NCBI GenBank assembly: GCA_034111325.1
Contig: JAWUXM010000002.1
Span: 62,001 to 126,000 of the forward strand
Length of the DNA: 64,000 bases
Reading direction: 5' to 3'
Source: JAWUXM01 sp034111325
GTDB taxonomy: Bacteria > Pseudomonadota > Alphaproteobacteria > Rickettsiales > JABIRX01
Below the pieces are notes generated by a model. The model was not told the origin of the DNA and made no database searches. It worked only from the letters and a program-made list of their open reading frames with translations. Positions 43,651 to 51,506 of this stretch are shown in pieces. Position 1 is the first letter of the stretch. Each line of letters starts with the position of its first letter. A program made the position numbers and the translations under genes.

Positions 43651-44424
43651 ATGGTAAAGAAAATGAATTATATCGGTTTTTATACACTCTATTATAAAGA
43701 ATCCTTTCGCTTTCTAAAAGTCTATAATCAGACATTATTTGCTCCTGTTATTAACACCCTCATTTTTCTGGCGATTTTCATGTTAGCTATCGGTGGTAGT
43801 GACCGTTCTATCGGTGGCATACCTTTTAGTGAGTTTATGGTCCCCGGGCTCATTATGATGGTGATAACACAAAACGCCTTTGCAAACAGCTCTTCTTCCA
43901 TGACTATGGGCAAAGTTTTGGGGCATATAATTGATCTATTAATTCCACCCCTTTCAGCAGGAGAGATCACTAATGCTATGCTTTTAGCTGCGATAACCAG
44001 AGGCGTTATTGTTGGCATTCTTACTGCAATGGCGATTTATATCTTTGTGCCTTTTCAAATCCACCATGTTGGCTTGCTGATTTTTTATGTATTATCTGCA
44101 AGTTTTTTGCTTGGCCTGTTAGGCTTGCTCTGTGGCTTGTTATCAAATACATTCGACCAAATGTCAGCAATTACCAGCTATATCATAACGCCGCTTTCCT
44201 TTTTATCAGGAACCTTCTATTCGGTAAAAAACCTGCCTGATTTCTGGTATCAAGTAAGCACTTATAATCCATTTTTCTATATGATTGACGGGATAAGATA
44301 TGCAATGACAAACTATGCTGATGGCTCCATCAATGTTGGAATAATTTATTTAACGGCAACTAATATTGTGATGTGGTTAGTAGTTTATTACTTGATTCGC
44401 ATAGGATTTAGGCTAAAATCTTAA
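43651..44424 (+). CDS. ABC-2 type transporter permease
   Basis: A 257-aa inner-membrane permease with six hydrophobic segments, close to the YadH/NodJ type (YKESFRFLKVYNQTLFAPV, FLSGTFYSVKNLPDFWYQ, NPFFYMIDGIRYA). Such permeases work with an ATPase usually encoded next to them (YadG), which is not in this window. A small hairpin, ATCCCTT/AAGGGAT (43617-43643), lies between typA and this gene and contains its possible ribosome-binding bases. The substrate is unknown. Confidence 0.88.
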   Translation: MVKKMNYIGFYTLYYKESFRFLKVYNQTLFAPVINTLIFLAIFMLAIGGSDRSIGGIPFSEFMVPGLIMMVITQNAFANSSSSMTMGKVLGHIIDLLIPPLSAGEITNAMLLAAITRGVIVGILTAMAIYIFVPFQIHHVGLLIFYVLSASFLLGLLGLLCGLLSNTFDQMSAITSYIITPLSFLSGTFYSVKNLPDFWYQVSTYNPFFYMIDGIRYAMTNYADGSINVGIIYLTATNIVMWLVVYYLIRIGFRLKS

Positions 44425-44450
44425 TTTATAATCACGTTATTCCTCTACAC

Positions 44451-44560
44451 GTCACTCCCTGAATTCTGAAAGAATTCAAGGGGAGCCTAGAAGCAAAGAG
44501 CGAGATAATTGTTTGTGGCTGTGGATAACCCTAGAATTCCTATGGAATTCAGGGCATTAT
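44451..44560 (-). repeat. R2 repeat, inverted copy
   Basis: GTCACTCCCTGAATTC then GAATTCAAGGGGAGCCTAG, followed by AGAATTCCTATGGAATTC. It reads as the reverse complement of the copies at 14931 and 47290. Confidence 0.68.
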
Positions 44561-44592
44561 GAATCTATTACGGAGAATTAAAAAAGAAAAAA

Positions 44593-45126
44593 ATGGCAAA
44601 ATTACCAATTATCGAATGGCCTGATAAAAGGCTCAAAAAGAAATCTCTACCAGTTGCAAAGGTTGATGATGAGTTGCGCAAATTCATGGATGACATGTTA
44701 GAGACCATGTATGATGCTAGTGGTGTGGGCTTGGCGGCCGTTCAGGTTGGCGTGTTAAAACGTATTTTAGTAATGGATGTTAGCTATGGCTCAGCACGTT
44801 ACGAAGATTCGAAAGAAGAAAGTAAACCGCAGCCATATTTTCTAATTAACCCAGAAATCCTTACAGAAGATCAAAATCTAGCTCCTTATGATGAAGGCTG
44901 CCTTTCCTTCCCTGGTCAATATGCTGAAGTTATTCGCCCAGAGACGGTTCGTGTGAGCTATCTTGACTATCACGGAAAAGAAAGGGAGATGAAAGCGGAA
45001 GGGCTAATGGCGGTTTGTGTACAGCATGAGATCGACCATCTAAACGGCATTGTTTTTGTTGATCATATTTCACGGTTAAAACGTGCCTTCGTCCTCAAAA
45101 AACTCGAAAAAGCTAAGAAATTCTAA
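44593..45126 (+). CDS. def: Peptide deformylase
   Basis: Removes the formyl group from new proteins. It is 177 aa. The three motifs are GVGLAAVQVG, EGCLSFPG (metal Cys) and QHEIDHLNG (two metal His and catalytic Glu). The length is normal. No fmt gene follows, unlike in many genomes; a HAD-family gene is 2 bp downstream. Confidence 0.96.
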   Translation: MAKLPIIEWPDKRLKKKSLPVAKVDDELRKFMDDMLETMYDASGVGLAAVQVGVLKRILVMDVSYGSARYEDSKEESKPQPYFLINPEILTEDQNLAPYDEGCLSFPGQYAEVIRPETVRVSYLDYHGKEREMKAEGLMAVCVQHEIDHLNGIVFVDHISRLKRAFVLKKLEKAKKF

Positions 45127-45128
45127 TC

Positions 45129-45983
45129 ATGCAACTAGTTCAAAATATTCAAGAAATTATCGATCAATATGATTTTTTCATATTAGATTTATGGGGAGTT
45201 ATCCACGATGGACAAGCGACTTACCCAAATGTCCTCGCAACGTTAGAGTTATTAAAAGCCAAAGATAAGAAAGTGATTTTCCTTTCTAATGCACCACGCC
45301 GCGCCTCTAAAGCAGAGGAAGTCTTGACGCAGCTAGGGATTAAGGGAGATTTATATATTGATATTATAACCTCTGGTGAGGTTGCATATCAAACTTTTAA
45401 AGCAGAACAAACGGAGCAAATTAAACCATATTTCTATATCGGGCCAGAAAAAGACCGTGCTGTTTTTGATGGTTTAAATTGCCAAGAAATAATGGATGCA
45501 AGTAAAGCAGAGTTTGTTTTAGCGACTGGTTTTGAAGTCGGTGGGAAAATGGATGATGTGATGCCACAATTAAAGGATGCTGCGCGATATAAACTCCCTA
45601 TGCTTTGTGTGAACCCTGATAAAATCGTCGTTCGTCAGGATGGCTCTGTGCAGCTTTGCTCAGGTTTGATGGCTGATGAATATAAACAATTAGGTGGTGA
45701 AGTAACATATTACGGCAAGCCTTATCCAAAGGTTTACGAACATATTTTTACTAAATATCCTACTATTGATCGTAGCAAAATCCTTGTCGTTGGCGATGCT
45801 TTGGAGACGGATATTAAAGGTGCGCACGATAATGGGCTAGATTCTGCGTGGATTGTTTCAGGAATTCACCTAAAAGATCTAAATATTAAATTTGGCGAGA
45901 TGCCAGAGCTAGCAGATCTCAAAGCAATGACCCAAGATTTCAATACTGTTCCAAACTATATTTTGCCAAAATTTGGCATTTAA
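45129..45983 (+). CDS. HAD-superfamily hydrolase, subfamily IIA (TIGR01459-like)
   Basis: A 284-aa HAD phosphatase of class IIA. Motif I is FFILDLWGVIHDG (first Asp present; the second is changed to Trp-Gly-Val as in this subgroup), motif II is in VIFLSNAPRRASKAEEVL, the Lys is in YYGKPYPKVYEH and motif IV is LVVGDALETDIKGAHDNG. The sequence fits the alphaproteobacterial TIGR01459 group; its substrate is unknown. It is co-transcribed with def. Confidence 0.85.
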   Translation: MQLVQNIQEIIDQYDFFILDLWGVIHDGQATYPNVLATLELLKAKDKKVIFLSNAPRRASKAEEVLTQLGIKGDLYIDIITSGEVAYQTFKAEQTEQIKPYFYIGPEKDRAVFDGLNCQEIMDASKAEFVLATGFEVGGKMDDVMPQLKDAARYKLPMLCVNPDKIVVRQDGSVQLCSGLMADEYKQLGGEVTYYGKPYPKVYEHIFTKYPTIDRSKILVVGDALETDIKGAHDNGLDSAWIVSGIHLKDLNIKFGEMPELADLKAMTQDFNTVPNYILPKFGI

Positions 45984-45991
45984 TTATAAAA

Positions 45992-46007
45992 TGTTTCACG
46001 TGAAACA
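45992..46007. other. parS site 5
   Basis: An exact TGTTTCACGTGAAACA right after the HAD gene. The following CATTGACGAGATCATGCGG resembles the start of the R3 repeat. Confidence 0.92.
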
Positions 46008-46206
46008 TTGACGAGATCATGCGGAAACCGCAGACCCTTCATTTTTTAGAGCTTGTTTTTAACCTACAATGTCTAGCAAGCCACAAAACTGGCTCGCCCT
46101 CCCTCAATTGACTTTTACTACTTCTCCATTTTGCCTTTGCAAAAAACATTTAATAGTGCGTTAATGGATATAAAAGTAATATAACCAACCGAAAAACTGT
46201 AATATC

Positions 46207-47166
46207 ATGAGTAAAATCGAGATTTATACTAATAAAAACAATGAGGCTTCAATTGAAGTCCAGTTTGAAAACGAAACTGTTTGGCTTACACAAAGTCAGA
46301 TAAGTGACCTTTTTGGAAGAGACAGAACTGTAATTTCAAGGCATTTAAATAATGTATTTAAAGAAGGTGAGCTTGAGAAAAAAAGCAATATGCAAAAAAT
46401 GCATATTGCAAATTCTGACAAGCCCGTCGAGCTTTATAACCTTGATGTGATTATCTCAGTTGGCTATCGAGTCAAATCAAAACAAGGCACGCAATTTAGA
46501 ATTTGGGCGACTAATCGCTTAAAAGAATATTTAGTTCAAGGCTATTCCATCAACGAAGAGAGGCTCAACCAATTACAAAAAACCATTAAACTTATTGGTA
46601 AAAATATTGATGTAGAGAATGTTGATTTGGGGGAAGCAAAGGGTATGCTTAATATAATCAAAAACTACAATGAGAGCTTTGTTTTGCTTAATCAATTTGA
46701 TAGCAATAGCTTAGAAACAAAGCATCTTAATAGAAACATCACTTACGCAATAAAGCATGATGAAGCTTTGCTAGCAATAACCGAACTCAAAAACCAACTC
46801 ATTAAGAAAAAAGAAGCAACCGAGTTGTTTGGTAATCGAAAAGACGATTCTTTTCAGGGCACTTTGGGTAATATTTTACAAAGTTTCGGCGGAGAATATC
46901 TATATCCCTCAATTGAAGAACAGGCGGCAAATTTGCTTTATTTAACCATTAAAAACCACTCGTTTTCTGACGGCAATAAACGCATCGGCGCCTTTATGTT
47001 TATTTGGTTTTTAGAGAAAAACAAACACTCCTTTAAAAAAACAGGCGAGCTCAAGATAAATGATAATGCCTTGGTGGCTCTTGCTTTATTGGTTGCGAGC
47101 AGCAACCCAAGTGACAAAGATTTAATGGTAAAATTAATAATTAATTTAATCAAAGACCAAAAATAG
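46207..47166 (+). CDS. RhuM-type DNA-binding domain fused to Fic/Doc domain
   Basis: A 319-aa protein. The N-terminal RhuM-like part (about 8-115; ETVWLTQSQISDLFGRDRT, ISRHLNNVFKEGEL, SVGYRVKSKQGTQFRIWA) is a helix-turn-helix-like domain found in RhuM proteins. The C-terminal Fic/Doc part (about 180-319) has HSFSDGNKRIGAFMF with His 251, the Doc-like form of the Fic motif. It may phosphorylate or AMPylate a target. No separate antitoxin is visible. It lies between parS sites 5 and 6. Confidence 0.88.
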   Translation: MSKIEIYTNKNNEASIEVQFENETVWLTQSQISDLFGRDRTVISRHLNNVFKEGELEKKSNMQKMHIANSDKPVELYNLDVIISVGYRVKSKQGTQFRIWATNRLKEYLVQGYSINEERLNQLQKTIKLIGKNIDVENVDLGEAKGMLNIIKNYNESFVLLNQFDSNSLETKHLNRNITYAIKHDEALLAITELKNQLIKKKEATELFGNRKDDSFQGTLGNILQSFGGEYLYPSIEEQAANLLYLTIKNHSFSDGNKRIGAFMFIWFLEKNKHSFKKTGELKINDNALVALALLVASSNPSDKDLMVKLIINLIKDQK

Positions 47167-47177
47167 AGATGGGAAAC

Positions 47178-47250
47178 CATAATGTTTCACGTGAAACATT
47201 CACAGGATCCCGCAGATAACTAAGCTTTATGGTTTTTTTGAGCGTCAAAT
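47178..47250 (+). repeat. parS-carrying dispersed repeat (R3)
   Basis: The order is parS, ACAGGATCCCGCAGATAACT, AAGCTTTATGG, TTTTTTGAGCGTCAA. It is nearly identical to 47480-47552, 300 bp away. The gap 47167-47577 is filled by these two copies and one R2 repeat; no gene is seen. Confidence 0.72.
47183..47198. other. parS site 6
   Basis: An exact TGTTTCACGTGAAACA in the R3 repeat after the Fic/Doc gene. Confidence 0.92.
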
Positions 47251-47289
47251 TTAATAAATAGTTCTTATGGCATCTCACACTAAAATATC

Positions 47290-47400
47290 GTCATAGCCTG
47301 AATTGCGTAGCAATTCTAAGGCTATCCAGGAGCTACAAACAATTATTGCGCCCTTTACTCCTAGACTCCCTTAGAATTCCTGCGGAATTCAGGGAGTGAC
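47290..47400 (+). repeat. R2 repeat
   Basis: GTCATAGCCTGAATTGCGTAG, then CAATTCTAAGGCTATCCAGG, and an end with GAATTCAGGGAGTGAC. It is the same two-hairpin layout as 14931-15042, lying between two R3 copies. Confidence 0.7.
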
Positions 47401-47479
47401 GCGGCAAGCAAGGGAGTAATAAATATTTTTATCCGGTAGTGTGATGGCATATATAAAACAGCCTTAACATCATAATTGA

Positions 47480-47552
47480 ACCATAATGTTTCACGTGAAA
47501 CATTGACAGGATCCCGCAGATAACTAAGCTTTGTGTTTTTTTGAGCGTCAAT
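47480..47552 (+). repeat. parS-carrying dispersed repeat (R3)
   Basis: Second plus-strand copy, nearly identical to 47178-47250. Its extension into the 3' end of the 90-aa gene is the part duplicated and decayed at 15200-15357. Confidence 0.72.
47487..47502. other. parS site 7
   Basis: An exact TGTTTCACGTGAAACA in the R3 repeat next to the 90-aa gene. Confidence 0.92.
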
Positions 47553-47577
47553 TTTTCTATTTATCACTCCGCAGCGA

Positions 47578-47850
47578 CTATGTTTTTTCGCTGATAATCA
47601 CTGAAAAACCATTTTCCTCACAACTTTTCAACAGCTCTGTAGATAGATAATCAAGTTTACGAATAGTTTCCTGATATTTTCTGAGCCAATCTTCCGTAAC
47701 AAACAATTGGAATTTCTGGAGCTTATTAGCAAAATCTTCACAGCTTTTCATAGCATAGCGCATATTATTCTGCACTTGTGCATAGCTACTCACAATATTT
47801 TGCATCTCAATATAAACGTTGGTGGGGTTGGTAGATTTGGATTTTGTCAT
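47578..47850 (-). CDS. Hypothetical helical protein, 90 aa
   Basis: A 90-aa protein without a family that I recognise. It is mostly helical (VYIEMQNIVSSYAQVQNNM, FANKLQKFQLFVTEDWL, IRKLDYLSTELLKSC), soluble, and faintly phasin-like. The leader upstream carries a structured RNA element (47867-48002), and its decayed 3' end recurs at 15.2 kb, which supports a mobile or accessory origin. The function is unknown; it may act with the KAP NTPase encoded next to it. Confidence 0.65.
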   Translation of the reverse strand: MTKSKSTNPTNVYIEMQNIVSSYAQVQNNMRYAMKSCEDFANKLQKFQLFVTEDWLRKYQETIRKLDYLSTELLKSCEENGFSVIISEKT

Positions 47851-47866
47851 GATGGTTACCTATAAA

Positions 47867-48002
47867 AGTTACTAAGCTTTAAAACGCACACATATAAGGA
47901 GCAGGTGCTAGGGCGTTAGTAAGCCGCCAAAGACAGCCGACTGCACCTTACGATACAGCCCGCCCTAGCATAAAAGCATAATCTTTGAAGGTTACTAAGC
48001 CT
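47867..48002 (-). ncRNA. Structured leader A, C4-antisense-like
   Basis: Arms TGCTAGGGCG (47906-47915) and CGCCCTAGCA (47961-47970) form a perfect 10-bp stem. The box at 47913-47934 is complementary to 47981-48002 (TCTTTGnnGG, then TTACTAA). The direct repeat GTTACTAAGC(C/T)TTA occurs both at 47868 near the 90-aa start codon and at 47991. A box with complementary copies on both sides is how the phage P1/P7 C4 RNA works. The rest of the gap to 48257 shows only a 16-codon hydrophobic open frame (48203-48253, minus). Confidence 0.5.
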
Positions 48003-48257
48003 TAGTGGCTAGAATGGTAATCTACCACTTGAAAGTCAATGAAAAGCTTCTCTTTCTATGAATTTGCGCACTTTGCATCTTAAGGAAGCGCTGAGATGAG
48101 CTGGCTGATATTTTGTCTTCTTGGGAATTTATTTGGTTGCGAGGGTTAAAGCCTTTGTTTATAAGGATTTGACATAGTAGTTGCGGCACATCAAAATCTT
48201 TTTTAGAGAAAAATTAGAATAGCACCAATTATTACTAAACCCGCAATGGTCATAATA

Positions 48258-49697
48258 TTAATCAAAGAAATTTAGACACATATCAACCTTTTTTGATATA
48301 CTGTCCATAAAACTACCACTGCCATTATAACTGCCATGATGAGAACCAAGAATGCTTTGAGCCCCTCTAAGAAGATAGCTTTGCTGAGCTTGATAAGCCT
48401 GGTCTTGGGCACTAATTAGAATAAAAGGGTGAAGATATTCTATAAGAAAGTCTGTATTTGCTTGATAATTTTCTTTGGTTTTAATTATATAAAGCGTCAT
48501 TTCAGCCCACCAAGAACTGCCAACTAAATTATCTTTTTTAATTAATCCATGTTTTTCAAAGAGCTGAATATAGTCTTGGTATAAAAAGCTACCTTCTCTA
48601 ATTCTTTTTGCATTTTCTTCATTATCTAACAAAATCGCAATATAAAGAATCGCTGCAAGTAAAATTCCATGCACCTTCTTTGTGCCTTGCTGTGCTGTTA
48701 GAGTATGAGATAATATTCTAAAAAACTCATCTACTTGTCTTGGAGACAAGTTAAAACAATTACAAATCTCGCATATTTGCTCTTGTACGTACTCAATTAT
48801 ATTGTTTGTATAGAATCTATCTGCCCGCCCTTGTCCAAAATACTCTTCAACTTTTGACTTAATATATGACAGAACAGCGTTCTCATCTGGCTTTGGAAGG
48901 CTAACATTCCTGTGAATGAATTTTCTGTAATATTCTGAAAAATCTAGGTCTCCATATAAGCATCTAATTGATGATTCTAGATGCCCTTTGTCTACCCCTA
49001 AAATAAATACTACCCCTTTAGTTTGAAAGAAGTGTTTAAGGGTTTCTAGAAAATGAACTGCGTAATTTGGTCTAGACCTATCCAACTCATCAACTAGGAT
49101 GAACAAAGGCTTATTTTCTAATGAAGAAATATAACTTTTTAATGACTTATTTAGCTGTTCAAACAAATTGCTCTTTTCAACATATTCTTTGAAAATTGCA
49201 TTACCCATTTTTTCATCTCTATCTTTCATGTCTTTTTCAACTATTTCAGCGCATTCCTTTACATTAATCCCTGTAAATTTATTGATAACTTGATTGGTTG
49301 CAATTGCACAACTGCCAATCACCATAAAAAGAGTCTCTTTCAGGCAACTTGTTATTTCTTCATCCAACCCTTTTTTCTTGTTTAAATGGTCTATTATCTC
49401 AGAAGCGATTGTAACTACTGGTTCGTCAAAAAAGTCATTTTTCCAAGCATTGATATGAATAACATCATATTCTTGACCAACTTCTAAACGGTTCTTCATC
49501 ATTTCTAAAAAACATGATTTGCCAGAACCAAACTGTCCATTTAGACTCATTACCAAGCTACCTTCAACATGAGGATATTCAGCAACTACATGTTTTATTA
49601 ATTTCTCAGCAAAACTTTTTAGGTCCAATTTGTCAAAATGATCAAATGTTTTATCTAAGTTGTTTTTTGCTAATTCTGGACCAGTCTCTTTTGTCAT
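48258..49697 (-). CDS. KAP-family P-loop NTPase
   Basis: A 479-aa NTPase of the KAP group (STAND/AAA-like). Walker A is NGQFGSGKSCFLEMM (about residues 53-67) and Walker B is FILVDELDRSRPNYAVHFLE (about 205-224), the KAP signature. The usual pair of membrane helices inserted between the two motifs is weak here (a hydrophobic patch ETLFMVIGSCAIATN). KAP proteins occur in phage exclusion and defence loci and in plasmid genes; defence is an inference. A structured leader (49736-49853) stands upstream. Confidence 0.88.
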   Translation of the reverse strand: MTKETGPELAKNNLDKTFDHFDKLDLKSFAEKLIKHVVAEYPHVEGSLVMSLNGQFGSGKSCFLEMMKNRLEVGQEYDVIHINAWKNDFFDEPVVTIASEIIDHLNKKKGLDEEITSCLKETLFMVIGSCAIATNQVINKFTGINVKECAEIVEKDMKDRDEKMGNAIFKEYVEKSNLFEQLNKSLKSYISSLENKPLFILVDELDRSRPNYAVHFLETLKHFFQTKGVVFILGVDKGHLESSIRCLYGDLDFSEYYRKFIHRNVSLPKPDENAVLSYIKSKVEEYFGQGRADRFYTNNIIEYVQEQICEICNCFNLSPRQVDEFFRILSHTLTAQQGTKKVHGILLAAILYIAILLDNEENAKRIREGSFLYQDYIQLFEKHGLIKKDNLVGSSWWAEMTLYIIKTKENYQANTDFLIEYLHPFILISAQDQAYQAQQSYLLRGAQSILGSHHGSYNGSGSFMDSISKKVDMCLNFFD

Positions 49698-49735
49698 TAT
49701 TTATCTAAATAAAAATTCATTTCACGTAAAAAAGG

Positions 49736-49853
49736 TGTCAGGGTGTTTGTAGATCGTACATAGTCGACCCTGAAAGCGTTACCACAATCAGCACCCTGAC
49801 ATAATAGGCCACTATCGCTTCCTAAGAAACGCTATGTACGTGCTACAAAACAC
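49736..49853 (-). ncRNA. Structured leader B, C4-antisense-like
   Basis: Arms TGTCAGGGTG (49736-49745) and CACCCTGACA (49792-49801) form a perfect 10-bp stem; compared with leader A, positions 3, 4 and 9 differ with matching changes on the other arm. GTGTTTGTAGATCGTACATAG (49743-49763) is complementary to CTATGTACGTGCTACAAAAC (from 49832). The two pairings overlap at the arm, so they may exclude each other. The element ends about 40 bases before the KAP start codon. The rest of 49854-50015 shows nothing else. Confidence 0.5.
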
Positions 49854-50015
49854 AAACGAAGTATTAATCTCTGGTTAGGCAGGTGTCAATATAGGATGCG
49901 TAAGCTTTGCGATAATTAAAAAAATATAATCGCACGAACGATATTTTGCGGCAACAGTGCGGCAATGAGTTTTTATGTGGGGCTGAGGCAAAAGCCAAGA
50001 AGCCTTGGTTTTATG

Positions 50016-50092
50016 TGGTTGCGGGGGCAGGATTTGAACCTACGGCCTTCAGGTTATGAGCCTGACGAGCTACCAGACTGCTCCACCCCGCG
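50016..50092 (-). tRNA. Initiator tRNA-fMet (anticodon CAT)
   Basis: A 77-nt minus-strand cloverleaf: it starts CGCGGGGTGGAGCAG with the initiator-type C1-A72 mismatch, anticodon CAT in CTCATAA, T-arm GGTTCAAATCC, and encoded CCA. It borders the accessory island on the right. Confidence 0.95.
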
Positions 50093-50306
50093 CTAATGAC
50101 TTAGATTGTTTATGCGTTTTGCACATTGGAATCTAAGGAGAGCGCATTTTGTGGGTTTTCGGCTAAGAGTCAAGGTTTTATACTAGGCAGCCTGCTCTTA
50201 TGTGCTGGATATTGTAAATTAATTCGTGACACTCGCACAGTATGGACCCCTGCCTGCGCAGGGATGACGGCTTGGACGTTATTTTGCGCAAACGTCAGCC
50301 TAATAA

Positions 50307-50509
50307 CGACATTCATCTTTAAATGCACATTTCTTGTAGGCATAAAAGCTAGGGGTTTTTGTCACAATCCTACGGATAGAAGTAAAATTAGCGATATAGC
50401 TTCGTGCAATTTCTCGCCAATAGCTTTGGCTATTAGCTTTACGATTCTACGTGGCTACTCAGCATCTAATTTTACATAACTGCAAATGCGTATTTAAAGA
50501 TGAATGTCG
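50307..50509. mobile_element. MITE-like element with 24-bp terminal inverted repeats
   Basis: CGACATTCATCTTTAAATGC with CACAT (50307-50330) and its near-complement ending GATGAATGTCG (50486-50509) differ at two positions in 24. The 155-bp interior has a hairpin AATAGCTTTGGCTATT and no convincing protein. The gap 50093-50576 also contains CCCCTGCCTGCGCAGGGATGA, a common dispersed repeat; no gene is seen there. Confidence 0.6.
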
Positions 50510-50576
50510 GTATAAGATAAGATATTGCATTAGCAGGAAACCCCTACTATAACTGAAAAAATCACTGAATTTATAC

Positions 50577-51506
50577 ATGATGCTTATGTCTCGGAGGTTG
50601 ATCTCATGCTACTTCTCTCTACTTATCGCGCTTAGCAGCTGTTCACAACGCTCGGCGGAGATCGTCTATAAGGACGGGATTTTTTATGGTAAAAACCGCA
50701 CTGTACAAGCACAAAGACGCACTCAGCCTAACCGCCAAAAAACGACAAATGCCAATGCAATTTATGTTGAGGAAGGAGACACACTTTATAGCATTGCACG
50801 CCGCAATAAAATCTCAACACGTGCCTTAATAAACACTAACTCTCTTAGGCCGCCATATCTTTTAAAAGTTAATCAAGAGTTACAAGTTCCATCTGAAAGG
50901 CTCACCCATATAGTAAAATCTGGCGATAGTACTTATCAAGTCGCTAATTCATATAACATCTCCGCTAATGATTTGATTTCGCTAAATCGCCTGGAAAAGC
51001 CATATAGACTGCAAACTGGGCAAGTCTTAGTTTTACCTTATGAGGCAAAACGCTCCTCTTCTAAACAAGTAGCAACAGCTCGCTCAAAGAATAGCCCAAC
51101 CTCAATCATCCGTAATTCTTCAACCAAACAGAATTTCATATGGCCAGTTAGCGGAAAGATTGTCTCAAATTTCGGGCCAAAATCCGGCGGGCTGTATAAT
51201 GATGGTATAAATATTCAAGTTCCTGAAGGCACGCCTATTAAGGCTGCCGCAAGTGGCAAAGTTGTATATATCGGCAATGAGTTGCGAGGCTATGGGAATT
51301 TAATTATTATTCGTCATGATAATGGCTGGTTAACTGCCTATGCACATAGCAAATCCGTCCTGACTAAAAAAGGCAGCTATGTTAAAACTGGTGACGTTAT
51401 AGCTTCCGCTGGGCGTACTGGTAATGTGAAATCATCACAGCTACATTTTGGCTTACGCAAAGGTCGTAAGGCTGTTGATCCGCAAAAATATCTGCACAAA
51501 TCTTAA
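50577..51506 (+). CDS. LysM/M23-domain lipoprotein, NlpD-like
   Basis: A 309-aa envelope protein. Lipobox LSSC (Cys about 22); two LysM domains (about 62-106 EGDTLYSIARRNKISTRAL and 108-153 SGDSTYQVANSYNISANDL); C-terminal M23 domain (about 190-305). In active M23 enzymes GxxxHxGxD binds zinc; here it is GLYNDGINI, lacking His and Asp, as in NlpD/EnvC amidase activators. It probably helps cell separation by activating an amidase. The start is uncertain among three close ATGs. Confidence 0.9.
   Translation: MMLMSRRLISCYFSLLIALSSCSQRSAEIVYKDGIFYGKNRTVQAQRRTQPNRQKTTNANAIYVEEGDTLYSIARRNKISTRALINTNSLRPPYLLKVNQELQVPSERLTHIVKSGDSTYQVANSYNISANDLISLNRLEKPYRLQTGQVLVLPYEAKRSSSKQVATARSKNSPTSIIRNSSTKQNFIWPVSGKIVSNFGPKSGGLYNDGINIQVPEGTPIKAAASGKVVYIGNELRGYGNLIIIRHDNGWLTAYAHSKSVLTKKGSYVKTGDVIASAGRTGNVKSSQLHFGLRKGRKAVDPQKYLHKS

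Noticed and set aside
47900..47975. Integron attC site as explanation of leader A
   Set aside because: The conserved core GTTRRRY/RYYYAAC is not present at the arm ends and there is no integron integrase nearby.
48203..48253. 16-codon hydrophobic frame just after the KAP gene (MTIAGLVIIGAILIFL)
   Set aside because: It looks like a type I toxin peptide or a lone membrane helix, but there is no Shine-Dalgarno and no antisense RNA is evident; too short to support.
49720..49735. Additional parS at TTTCACGTAAA
   Set aside because: Only half of the palindrome matches; the second half lacks GTGAAACA.
50126..50479. 117-codon open frame on the plus strand
   Set aside because: It contains VWTPACAGMT, the translation of a common dispersed DNA repeat, and spans the MITE-like element. 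No ribosome-binding site and no protein-like composition.
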